A DNA stretch of 5,461 bases, taken from assembly GCA_017940445.1 (NCBI GenBank), contig JAGAYQ010000414.1:1-5461 (forward strand), in the 5' to 3' direction. Position 1 is the first letter of the stretch. Every line of letters starts with the position of its first letter. This document shows positions 1 through 5,461 of this stretch, one piece after another. Origin of the DNA: Pyramidobacter sp. Lineage in GTDB: Bacteria; Synergistota; Synergistia; Synergistales; Dethiosulfovibrionaceae. Both the position numbers and the translations under genes were made by a program. The notes beneath the pieces are model-generated. The model did no database searches. It was given only the letters and a program-made list of their open reading frames with translations, and had not been told where the DNA came from.

Positions 1-485
1 ATGTCGACGCCGCCGATATTGCAGATGAAGTTGAGCGGATCGTAATCCACCGTCGGCGTGCCGTCCACGGAGATCAGCAGACGGTCGACGGAGAACTCGA
101 CCTGCGAATCCATCGCAGCCGACACGTCGGCGTTGCCGATCTGGCTGTTGGTGGGCTTGCAGCGCATGAGCACGCGCAGCGCTTTTGTGACGTGTTCGCC
201 AGTGCCCTGGTCGACGTACTGCATCGCGCCCATGAACACAAGGATGTGCGGCATGGGGCTGATCAGGTAGTTCATGTCGACGTTGGCCGTGTTGAAATGC
301 ACCGTGGCGCTGAGGGCCTGATAGTGGCCGAGCGTCGGCTCGTTCAGCTCTCCGGCGATGCCGGCGCCCTTCACGGTGTCGGTCATGGCCTGAAGCTGCG
401 GCATATCGACGGTGGTCACGCCGACGAGGCGGCCGGCCTCGGTGTAGCAGTTGAAGTTGATCAATCTTTCGGGGATCGCGGGCAT
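1..485 (-). CDS. Phage major tail tube protein (P2 FII family), 3' end cut by window edge
   Basis: This encodes the inner tube subunit of a contractile tail, which stacks as rings inside the sheath and forms the DNA channel. I translated the minus strand from the ATG at 485-483 and found 161 open codons reaching the left edge with no stop. The start MPAIPERLINFNCY resembles the conserved N-terminus of the P2 FII tube family, which begins with a short basic or hydrophobic stretch before the first strand. The end, LNFICNIGGVD, matches the family's C-terminal 'I-N-x-I-x-x-V-N-G-V-D' pattern. P2 FII is about 172 residues, so only roughly ten residues should be missing. An AGGAGG site lies 9 nt upstream of the ATG. 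The gene directly follows the sheath gene, the usual sheath-tube order in P2-like and Mu-like tails. The assignment is from remembered family pattern plus position, and both agree. Confidence 0.9.
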   Translation of the reverse strand, partial: MPAIPERLINFNCYTEAGRLVGVTTVDMPQLQAMTDTVKGAGIAGELNEPTLGHYQALSATVHFNTANVDMNYLISPMPHILVFMGAMQYVDQGTGEHVTKALRVLMRCKPTNSQIGNADVSAAMDSQVEFSVDRLLISVDGTPTVDYDPLNFICNIGGVD

Positions 486-494
486 GGGTTATCG

Positions 495-500
495 CCTCCT
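495..500 (-). promoter_or_regulatory. Ribosome binding site of the tail tube gene, overlapping the sheath stop codon
   Basis: AGGAGG on the minus strand stands 9 nt before the tube ATG at 485. Its first two bases fall in the TAG stop (501-499) of the sheath gene, so ribosomes ending the sheath are placed directly on the tube start. It is a perfect consensus site, which fits the high copy number needed for a tube protein, and it fixes the start at 485. Confidence 0.8.
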
Positions 501-1989
501 ATTCAAAGAGCGTGTCCATCTGGTTCACGTCGTATTCGAGGATGAAGTCGATCTCACGCGCCGGCACGGGCGGCGTGATATAGACGTGAAGGCGGATGAT
601 GCCGTCGATCAGGTCAGTCGTCGGGTTCTCCGATTCCAGGAACTCGATCTTCGGCTTGCCGACCAGCCACTCGCGCGCGGCCAGTCCGTTCAGCCACATC
701 TGCACGCTGTCGCAGATCGTCTGGATCAGGCGCTTGGTGATGGGCGCATCGACCTTCTGCCAGTAGGACAAAATCAGCGTGTTGCCGATGTACTGGAACA
801 TGCGCCGATCCGGGATGAACGCGTCCTTCGTGTCGGTGATGCCGGGATAGCAGCCGGTGCGATTGCCCCACGCTACCCAGCCGAGCGACCAGTTGAGCGC
901 CGTGACGATGCCGTTGCCGTTGAGGAACGTGGCCTGCTCCTTCGTCATCGTCACCTCGGTCATGGCCGCGTCGTCAAGGACGGCGCTGTCCATCTGAAGG
1001 TTGTGATTGGACGGCGACGCGTAGGGCACGCCCTCGCTCTCGGCGTCGATCTTGCCCATCAGGCCGGCCAGCTGCACCGACAGATGGAACTTGATGCCGC
1101 CCAGGGCGACCATCGGCCAGCAGACCACCTGCTCCGCGGCGGTGTAGTTGTTGGTGTTCTTCCACTCCGTCACGTCGCTGTAGGTGAGCACGCCGCCGGT
1201 GCCGCAGGGCACGTCGCACAGCGCCATGCAGCGGAACGAGCCGTTGATGCTGCTTGCCTTGGCAGCCATCACCGCGGCAACGCCCGAGTTGGACGAAAAA
1301 CCGGGGCAGACGATGAAGCCGGGGATCAGCTTCCACTTGGGATAGCACGCTTCGATCAGCTCAAGGCCGGTGTACTTGCCCGTGGTCGTGTTGTAGCCGC
1401 CGATCACCTGCGCGGCCGTGACCGTGGACGGATCGCAGCGGCTGAACTCGGCATACAGTTCAGTTGCCGAAGCGAGAGCGCCGCCGGGGAGGGCGTTGAT
1501 GATCAGGTTGCCGTCGCTGTCATAGGCCAGCGAGTAATCGGTGCCTTCGGTGTACTGAGTAGCCTCTTCAGCGTCCTCACCGGAATACACGCCGACGGTC
1601 CAGCGCAGGGCGTTTTTGCCCAGGCTGGCCTGCTTGTTGGCGATGGCGTACTGAGCGCGCTCCACCGGCACGGGGCTGGCCGTGGGGTCGAAGACGTTGA
1701 CGAAGATAGCGGGGGCCACGCCGAACAGCACGAACTGCGAATAGGCGCACTCGCACAGCGTGTAATTCCCCCAGTCGGACGAAGCGGCCATGCCGAGGGC
1801 CTCGACGGCTTCGGCGTAGGTGTACGCCAGCACGGGCTTGTTGACGAGGGCCTGAGCTTCCGCCGCCGTCTTGGCGACCAGGTGCACGGGCGCGGCGCCG
1901 ACGAAGAACGGCGTGGCCGCGTCGACACGCACGGGCGGGACGACCGACGTGGGGACTTCTGAGACATAAACTCCGTGACGGTAGGCCAT
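499..1989 (-). CDS. Phage contractile tail sheath protein
   Basis: This is the 496-residue subunit that polymerises around the tail tube and contracts on infection. The N-terminus MAYRHGVYVSEVPTSV is the typical sheath opening, in which the first strand ends in a 'G-V-Y-V-x-E' type motif. The middle part, residues about 211-262, contains LIEACYPKWKLIPGFIVCPG followed by an alanine-rich helix, a pattern common in sheaths of prophages in anaerobic bacteria. The most conserved C-terminal domain covers about residues 391-496: it begins FIPDRRMFQYIGNTL, includes a helix around residues 420-445, and ends in the strand pair RLHVYITPPVPAREIDFILE. This domain contacts the tube and links neighbouring subunits. 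The length is usual for P2/Mu-type sheaths. Start at 1989 is supported by GGAGG 10 nt upstream, and its ATG shares one base with the stop of the preceding gene (TAATG). The protein has about 11 cysteines, three of them spaced by four residues at 254, 258 and 262. Confidence 0.96.
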   Translation of the reverse strand: MAYRHGVYVSEVPTSVVPPVRVDAATPFFVGAAPVHLVAKTAAEAQALVNKPVLAYTYAEAVEALGMAASSDWGNYTLCECAYSQFVLFGVAPAIFVNVFDPTASPVPVERAQYAIANKQASLGKNALRWTVGVYSGEDAEEATQYTEGTDYSLAYDSDGNLIINALPGGALASATELYAEFSRCDPSTVTAAQVIGGYNTTTGKYTGLELIEACYPKWKLIPGFIVCPGFSSNSGVAAVMAAKASSINGSFRCMALCDVPCGTGGVLTYSDVTEWKNTNNYTAAEQVVCWPMVALGGIKFHLSVQLAGLMGKIDAESEGVPYASPSNHNLQMDSAVLDDAAMTEVTMTKEQATFLNGNGIVTALNWSLGWVAWGNRTGCYPGITDTKDAFIPDRRMFQYIGNTLILSYWQKVDAPITKRLIQTICDSVQMWLNGLAAREWLVGKPKIEFLESENPTTDLIDGIIRLHVYITPPVPAREIDFILEYDVNQMDTLFE

Positions 1990-2234
1990 TATTCAGCCAC
2001 CTCCCATTTGTGCTTCTTCACCGCTTCATACAGGCGGTGTTCCTCAGTGCCCTTTTTGCCGAGCGCCGCGCGCGTGACAGCCAGCCGGTCGATGGGCACG
2101 ATCAGACGGCCGATCTCAGGGCACTGGGCGATCAGCTTCTTCACGTTTTCGGGCAGCGGGCCGATGAACACGGCAAACGCGCCCAGGCCGCCGCGGGGGA
2201 TCGCGGGGCCGCAATAGATCACTTGTTCGTTCAT
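1989..2234 (-). CDS. Small phage protein of unknown function between terminator candidate and sheath
   Basis: This encodes an 81-residue soluble protein with no signal peptide or membrane segment. It begins MNEQVIYCGPAIPRGGLGAF, with one cysteine at position 8 followed by a Gly-Pro-rich loop. A central part with the pattern LPENVKKLIAQCPEIGRLIV, about residues 27-46, is followed by a basic and charged C-terminal helix ending HKWEVAE. I have the impression of similar short proteins beginning with Tyr-Cys-Gly-Pro-like stretches just before sheath genes in prophages of anaerobes, but I know of no assigned function. A role in tail assembly is inferred only from position. The AAAGGAA site 8 nt upstream of the ATG supports the start. 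The preceding gene stops 3 nt before it, and its own TAA overlaps the sheath ATG, so translation is tightly coupled on both sides. The gene is likely real given its spacing, ribosome binding site and intact frame. Confidence 0.8.
   Translation of the reverse strand: MNEQVIYCGPAIPRGGLGAFAVFIGPLPENVKKLIAQCPEIGRLIVPIDRLAVTRAALGKKGTEEHRLYEAVKKHKWEVAE
2000..2004 (-). promoter_or_regulatory. Ribosome binding site of the tail sheath gene, inside the preceding coding sequence
   Basis: GGAGG (within GGGAGGTGG at 2005-1997) lies 10 nt before the sheath ATG, inside the last codons of the 81-residue gene. Together with the TAATG stop/start overlap this indicates coupled or re-initiating translation of the sheath. 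Confidence 0.7.
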
Positions 2235-2237
2235 GAG

Positions 2238-2837
2238 CTAATTCCTTTCTGTCGGATAGAATCCGACGCGAAAATCCTCTTCAAGCGCAGGCAGCCGTTT
2301 TGCCTTGCGGATGGTCCAGCTTGTGGTCATCTCGCCGAACCAGAACGGCCGCGTGTCGAGGTCCATCAGCTCCCAGCCGGAAGGCGCGCCGCACTCGTAT
2401 TTTTTGTCGAGCAGCGGCGACGTTTCCAGATCGTAGCGGATCTTTTCCAGGAGCGTGACGACGATGCGTCCGCCCTCGGCGTTGTCGTCGCTGTCTTCAA
2501 ACGCGCCCACCGTCAGCGCGACGGTGAGCAGGTCTTCCTCGTCCTTGGCGACTTCGCCCACTGAGTAGGCCAGCGGCTTGAGCACCACGCAGGGAAAGAT
2601 GCGCCTGGCGTCGGTTCTCGTGTAGCCGCCGTCGTTCAGCGGGATGTAATCGTCAAGAGCGGGCGCGTCGGCTTCTTCGTCTTCGCGCGGCACGATCTGC
2701 GCCTGCGCGGGGCTGGGCAGCGCCATTTGATATACGTGGATGCCGCGTTCAGCTCCGTCTGCATCGGGAAACGAGATGCCGGAAAACAGCGTTTCGAGCC
2801 GGTGCTGGAGCGCGTCGAGTAAAAACAGCGGGGTCAT
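2238..2837 (-). CDS. Putative tail terminator / tail completion protein
   Basis: This encodes a 199-residue soluble protein, taken from the ATG at 2837. The frame is open 15 codons further, to an ATG at 2882, but that would run deep into the preceding gene, and the perfectly placed AGGAG at 2850-2846 selects 2837. The N-terminal helix MTPLFLLDALQHRLETLF is followed by an acidic, probably flexible stretch (about residues 48-70). A compact domain from about residue 80 (FPCVVLKPLAYS) alternates strands with a helix (VVTLLEKIRYDLET) and ends PFWFGEMTTSWTIRKAKRLP. I associate the late 'WFGEMTTSW' pattern with a recurrent prophage protein lying just ahead of the sheath. The gene follows a gpZ-like gene, the slot of lambda gpU, and terminators cap the tail at the head-proximal end. 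The function is therefore inferred from order and a plausible alpha/beta pattern, not from a recognised motif. It could instead be another neck or tail assembly protein. Confidence 0.6.
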   Translation of the reverse strand: MTPLFLLDALQHRLETLFSGISFPDADGAERGIHVYQMALPSPAQAQIVPREDEEADAPALDDYIPLNDGGYTRTDARRIFPCVVLKPLAYSVGEVAKDEEDLLTVALTVGAFEDSDDNAEGGRIVVTLLEKIRYDLETSPLLDKKYECGAPSGWELMDLDTRPFWFGEMTTSWTIRKAKRLPALEEDFRVGFYPTERN

Positions 2838-2841
2838 GCGC

Positions 2842-3426
2842 TCATCTCCTTTGCGACAGAAGCAGCTCGATCTGGCGGTCAAATTCGGCAGCCATGACTC
2901 GCTGAGCTTCCTCCATGATCTCCGGCATGACGGTGATGCTGGCCATCATCTGCGGTACGCTCGTGGTGTAACGCTGCCGTATGGCGCGGCGTTCCTGCCG
3001 GCGTGAATAGATGCCGACGTGTCCGTTTTTCATGCGGGCGACGAAGGCGTGCGGCAGCACGTGGCGCGTGCCGAACTTGACGCCAGCCACCGTCTGCGTC
3101 CTGGCTTCGGGACGCTTGCCCTTCTGGCTGGGCGGCTTTTTAGGCGTGACGGCGAACTTCATCAGCTCAAGCGGCGAACCGCGCTGCAAGATCAGCGCCG
3201 TCAGCGACTTTTTCGATGCGTGGACGACCGACAGCGTGCGGCGCACATCGGACGGGCGGATGTTGTACTGCGTGCAGATAGCGCGCACCGTCTGCGTCCG
3301 CGCTTTGGCGACGGCCTTGTTGAGCGCGCGCCTCAGCGCGGTCTCCGCCCCGCCGGGGATGCCGGCCAGCGCTGTGAGCGCCTTGTCGATCTGCGACTGG
3401 TCAAAACCTACGCCGACGGATAGCAT
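2842..3426 (-). CDS. Minor tail protein Z (gpZ)-like / tail completion protein
   Basis: This encodes a 194-residue, strongly basic protein resembling the prophage minor tail protein Z family, which acts at the head-proximal end of the tail and is needed to make tails able to join heads. Family-like features in order are: a helix at residues about 28-50 (ALRRALNKAVAKARTQTVRA); the segment YNIRPSDVRRTL (54-65), corresponding to the 'Y-x-I-K-x-x-D-V-R-K-T-L' signature; a basic, proline-rich loop (94-108); FVARMKNGHVGIYSR (128-142); and a late YTTSVPQMM (153-161), matching the usual 'Y-G-P-S-V-P-Q-M' pattern. A charged helix closes the protein. The family is related in role to HK97 gp10-type proteins. 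The start at 3426 has GAGGTG 8 nt upstream and lies 19 nt inside the preceding gene. The following gene starts 4 nt after the stop. Confidence 0.85.
   Translation of the reverse strand: MLSVGVGFDQSQIDKALTALAGIPGGAETALRRALNKAVAKARTQTVRAICTQYNIRPSDVRRTLSVVHASKKSLTALILQRGSPLELMKFAVTPKKPPSQKGKRPEARTQTVAGVKFGTRHVLPHAFVARMKNGHVGIYSRRQERRAIRQRYTTSVPQMMASITVMPEIMEEAQRVMAAEFDRQIELLLSQRR
2846..2850 (-). promoter_or_regulatory. Ribosome binding site deciding the start of the terminator candidate
   Basis: AGGAG lies 8 nt upstream of the ATG at 2837, within the last codons of the gpZ-like gene. The longer alternative start at 2882 has no comparable site and would add 15 cysteine- and charge-rich residues (TARSSCFCRKGDER) that look like read-through of an overlapping frame. 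I therefore use 2837. Confidence 0.75.
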
Positions 3427-3767
3427 CGCGCCCTCACCTCGCTCACGTTCAGCTCCAGCATCCCTTCATCGTCGCCGTATGAGTCGATGCGGTACTTACG
3501 GCCGTCAAGCGTCAGCGGCTGTCCGACGTAGGGCACGCCCTTGTACTCGTCGCGGCGCATGTAGAGCGTGAGGGCGCCGGTCATGACGCCCTCTGTACTG
3601 CGCTTTTTCGCGGAGTCGTTCAGAGAATAGCTCTCGCCAGCCTCTGCCGCGTCGACGACGCACAGAACTTTAACGCCGTTGACGGTGTGCGTGCCGGCCA
3701 TTTCGCCCTCGTTGAACCACACGCGTCCGGCCCGCAGGTCGTCGCGCATGACTTCCCGCAGGCTCAT
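3408..3767 (-). CDS. Head-tail joining protein, lambda gpFII-like
   Basis: This encodes a 119-residue protein that probably sits at the portal vertex and forms the surface to which the tail binds. The layout is that of the small gpFII-like beta-barrel proteins of about 115-120 residues: an N-terminal helical part (SLREVMRDDL), a strand segment around NGVKVLCVVDAAEAGE, a loop with SAKKRSTEGVMTG, then TLYMRRDEYKGVPYVGQPL and DGRKYRIDSYGDDEGMLELN. In lambda gpFII the comparable order is a strand ending in a receptor-like 'L-F-V-R-T-D-E', then 'G-D-T-L-x-x-x-x-x-x-F-x-V' and 'D-D-G'. The placement after capsid and cement genes and before a gpZ-like gene is exactly the lambda order. The start is less certain: ATG at 3767 lies 3 nt after the cement stop but has no clear Shine-Dalgarno, so coupling is assumed. 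An internal ATG at 3749 is an alternative that would remove six residues. The 3' end overlaps the next gene by 19 nt. Confidence 0.7.
   Translation of the reverse strand: MSLREVMRDDLRAGRVWFNEGEMAGTHTVNGVKVLCVVDAAEAGESYSLNDSAKKRSTEGVMTGALTLYMRRDEYKGVPYVGQPLTLDGRKYRIDSYGDDEGMLELNVSEVRARCYPSA
3435..3440 (-). promoter_or_regulatory. Ribosome binding site of the gpZ-like gene, inside the gpFII-like gene
   Basis: GAGGTG stands 8 nt before the ATG at 3426, within the coding sequence of the gpFII-like gene. It supports this start despite the 19-nt overlap between the two genes. Confidence 0.65.
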
Positions 3768-3770
3768 GGC

Positions 3771-4130
3771 TTACGCGCTGGGAATGACGACAGGAAAGCC
3801 GATGCGCACGCGCGCCGTCGTTCCGGCAGCCGTCTTGGGCTCGGTGACGACGCCGAGGGCGGTGTTGCCCGTCGCCGCGTTGGTGGCCTTTTTGTTCGTC
3901 GCGTCCCAGTAGACGAGCTGGCCGACGGTGAACGCAGCCGTGCCGATGGCGGGCACTTCGTGCACGCCGCTGAGGATCAGCACGCCGGTCTCGCCGGGCT
4001 CGATGTCGGCCTGGGCGATGCCGCAAAGGTTGGTCAGCGCCACGATGTCGCGGCCGCTGATCTTCGTCTCGCCGGCATTGGTGTAATTGATCTGGCTCCC
4101 GATCTGAATAGGCTTAGTCATTGCGGACAT
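3771..4130 (-). CDS. Capsid cement (decoration) protein, DUF2190 family
   Basis: This encodes a 119-residue small beta-rich protein thought to bind the outside of the expanded capsid and stabilise it. The DUF2190 (Phage_cement_2) pattern is clear. An opening strand, IQIGSQINYTNAGETKISG, is followed by a hydrophobic 'LCGIAQADIEPGETGVLILSG' type segment, then 'G-V-H-E-V-P' near residue 56, the hallmark GQLVYWDATNKKATNAATGN, and finally ALGVV and TTARVRIGF. Family members are usually about 105-125 residues, so this is full length. The AAGGAGG site 8 nt upstream of the ATG at 4130 makes that start better than the in-frame ATG at 4121. The gene follows the capsid gene by 13 nt and the ribosome binding site overlaps the capsid stop, which suits a protein made in amounts close to those of the capsid subunit. 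Confidence 0.88.
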   Translation of the reverse strand: MSAMTKPIQIGSQINYTNAGETKISGRDIVALTNLCGIAQADIEPGETGVLILSGVHEVPAIGTAAFTVGQLVYWDATNKKATNAATGNTALGVVTEPKTAAGTTARVRIGFPVVIPSA

Positions 4131-4138
4131 GGTTCATT

Positions 4139-4145
4139 CCTCCTT
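4139..4145 (-). promoter_or_regulatory. Ribosome binding site of the cement gene, overlapping the capsid stop codon
   Basis: AAGGAGG lies 8 nt before the ATG at 4130. Its two leading A bases belong to the TAA stop (4146-4144) of the capsid gene. Termination on the capsid therefore leaves ribosomes at the next initiation site, which favours coupled expression of shell and cement. Confidence 0.8.
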
Positions 4146-5461
4146 ATTCGCTGGCGCCGGGGTTCTTGTAGAGCCCGCGGTAGTCCCAGCACTTGACGCC
4201 GAAGTCGAGACGGACTTTGTACTCGATGCCGTCAGTGTCCCAGCTCTCGCGCTGCTCGATGAACGGCGACTGCACGCCGTCGAGGAACGCCACCTCGAAC
4301 GTGTCAACAGCGGCCGGTGCGGCGGCCAGATACCACGCGGCGGTGTCGGTCAGCTCGGCTTCAACGATGATCGAGAGCGAGTTCTTGAACACGTTGACGA
4401 CACCGGCAGCCTGCGCGTCGAGCGCGGTGTCGCTGAACATCAGCTTGCGCGCAGTCGTCTCGATCTCAGGCGGCACGATGACGAACGAGGGCGTGATGTT
4501 GAGCGCGTCTTCGCCCTTCAGGCCGGTCTGGCGGCGCATCGCCGTGCGCGCAGCGCTGAGCGTGTCGGTCGCAAAGGCGCCGCCCGTGGCGGCAAGGTTG
4601 CCGTGCGCGGCGTGGAACAGCACTTTGCCGTCGTACAGCTTGGGGTTGGCGACGAGCAGCTTATAGACAGCACGGTTGATCGTGCGGGCGGCCGCCGATC
4701 CGAAGCGCTGCGGCAGCCGCGTGAAGGCGCGCAGGTCGTCGTTGACGATGGCCTGACGCGTCAGAGCGAACTTCTTGCCGAAGGTGAACAGCTGGATGCC
4801 GTCTTCCGCCTCGGTGAACTCGGCCATCTTGTATTCGCCGCCCTCGGGGATCAGCTCAAGGTCGCCGGTCTCGGAAAGGCGAACGGTCTTCTGCACCTTG
4901 AAATCCGACAGCGAGCCGGCAGCGCACCAGCCGCGCCACGTGGACGGAGCTGCCTGATACGCCTCTTTGAGGATGGCGTTGGCGACGTTGCCGAGGATCA
5001 GCGGAAAGTCGCTGGTCGCCATAGCGCGCTTGGCCAGTTCGTCGTAAGCGATGCCGCGGGAAACGCGCTCGCCGCTGCGCTCGACCACTTCGCGGGCCAG
5101 GTCGATCAGGTGAGCGCCGCGGAACTCCTCTGCTCCGGCAGCGGGATGATCGATCGCCGCGCCCAGCCTCAGGCGGATGCCGTCAGCCGCAGCGGCGCGG
5201 AACTTGTCGGCAGCGTCGATATCGACGTTGACGCGGGCCGCCTGAACGCTGCCGGCCACAGGCAGGGGCGCGTTTGCGCGGCGCATGTGCGACACGATAG
5301 CGGCGTTGACATCGGCGACGGTGGCTCCGGAGCGGATGTACTCGTCAGCGTTCATGTCAAAGGCGCGGCACAGCTCGGTGACGGCAGCGCAGCGGGCGCG
5401 CTCCGCCTCAATGGCGGTCGTGTCGGGGGCGGACGCAGGGTCGGCCGCGGGAGCCGGTGCG
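4144..5461 (-). CDS. Major capsid protein, probably the C-terminal part of a prohead protease/scaffold-capsid fusion; 5' end outside window
   Basis: This encodes the main shell subunit. The 438 residues visible are open to the right edge. The Met at 5355 should not be taken as the start: it has no Shine-Dalgarno, and the same frame continues upstream for 35 codons without a stop. Those codons give an Ala/Pro/Asp-rich linker (APAPAADPASAPDTT) and then a charged helix (IEAERARCAAVTELCRAFD). The linker, helix and following 'D-E-Y-I-R-x-G-x-T-V-x-x-V-N-A-A-I' segment are typical of the scaffold part joined to a ClpP-like prohead protease in phage protease/capsid fusion proteins. The capsid domain follows: WCAAGSLSDFKVQKTVRLSE, then DGIQLFTFGKKFALTRQAIV, the signature LFHAAHGNLA, a middle part with TPSFVIVPPEIETTARKL, and an end with LDFGVKCWDYRGLYKNPG. 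These match the capsid half of such fusions and Mu gpT-related capsids. The protease itself would lie to the right of the window and cannot be confirmed here. Confidence 0.88.
   Translation of the reverse strand, partial: APAPAADPASAPDTTAIEAERARCAAVTELCRAFDMNADEYIRSGATVADVNAAIVSHMRRANAPLPVAGSVQAARVNVDIDAADKFRAAAADGIRLRLGAAIDHPAAGAEEFRGAHLIDLAREVVERSGERVSRGIAYDELAKRAMATSDFPLILGNVANAILKEAYQAAPSTWRGWCAAGSLSDFKVQKTVRLSETGDLELIPEGGEYKMAEFTEAEDGIQLFTFGKKFALTRQAIVNDDLRAFTRLPQRFGSAAARTINRAVYKLLVANPKLYDGKVLFHAAHGNLAATGGAFATDTLSAARTAMRRQTGLKGEDALNITPSFVIVPPEIETTARKLMFSDTALDAQAAGVVNVFKNSLSIIVEAELTDTAAWYLAAAPAAVDTFEVAFLDGVQSPFIEQRESWDTDGIEYKVRLDFGVKCWDYRGLYKNPGASE

Noticed and set aside
451..1962. A 503-codon open frame on the plus strand opposite the sheath gene
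   Set aside because: It mirrors the sheath gene almost end to end. Its translation is rich in Arg, His, Gly, Val and Asp, as expected from the antisense of a G+C-rich gene, and it has no recognisable domain. The minus-strand sheath is unmistakable.
2010..2564. A 184-codon plus-strand open frame opposite the 81-residue gene and terminator candidate
   Set aside because: It has antisense-type composition, spans the boundary of two real genes, lacks a convincing ribosome binding site and shows no family resemblance.
2838..2882. Longer start for the terminator candidate at 2882
   Set aside because: It would overlap the gpZ-like gene by about 40 nt without a good ribosome binding site, while the ATG at 2837 has AGGAG at ideal spacing.
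3011..3571. Plus-strand open frames opposite the gpZ-like and gpFII-like genes
   Set aside because: Low-complexity Arg/Ser/Ala-rich translations, overlapping each other and two well-supported minus-strand genes, mark them as frame shadows.
3687..4196. A 169-codon plus-strand open frame opposite the cement gene
   Set aside because: It is opposite a clear DUF2190-type gene and crosses into the capsid gene. Its composition is typical of an antisense shadow.
5353..5355. ATG as the start of the capsid protein
   Set aside because: There is no Shine-Dalgarno upstream, and the frame continues upstream with scaffold-like sequence, so this Met is internal.
1..5461. A hidden defence system, toxin-antitoxin pair, or other cargo gene
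   Set aside because: The eight structural genes account for essentially all bases, with gaps of at most 13 nt, leaving no room for an independent cargo gene on the minus strand. The plus-strand frames look like shadows.

Overview
The window is one continuous block of late structural genes from a contractile-tailed (myovirus-type) phage, most likely an integrated prophage. All eight genes lie on the minus strand, so transcription runs from right to left. Nearly every base is coding: the gaps between genes are 3 to 13 nt, or the genes overlap. I see no RNA gene, insertion sequence, CRISPR array, promoter or terminator, and no stretch over 300 bases without a gene.

In transcription order the genes are: (1) the C-terminal part of a major capsid protein, open at the right edge and probably part of a prohead protease/scaffold-capsid fusion; (2) a DUF2190-type capsid cement protein; (3) a lambda gpFII-like head-tail joining protein; (4) a minor tail protein Z (gpZ)-like tail completion protein; (5) a 199-residue protein that fits a tail terminator by position; (6) an 81-residue protein of unknown function; (7) the contractile tail sheath; (8) the tail tube, cut by the left edge shortly before its C-terminus. 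The order follows virion assembly: shell, shell decoration, neck, tail end, sheath, tube.

The genes look like a single translationally coupled operon. Shine-Dalgarno sequences sit inside, or overlap the stop codon of, the preceding gene, and the sheath start overlaps the previous stop by one base.

The host is a G+C-rich bacterium with strong AGGAGG-type ribosome binding sites. The protein style recalls prophages of anaerobes such as Synergistota, Negativicutes or Desulfovibrio-like hosts, but this is an impression from sequence and not an identification. I found no clear novel system here. The points most worth a second look are the unassigned 81-residue protein, the terminator candidate, the lambda-like neck joined to a contractile tail, and the capsid fusion that continues outside the window.
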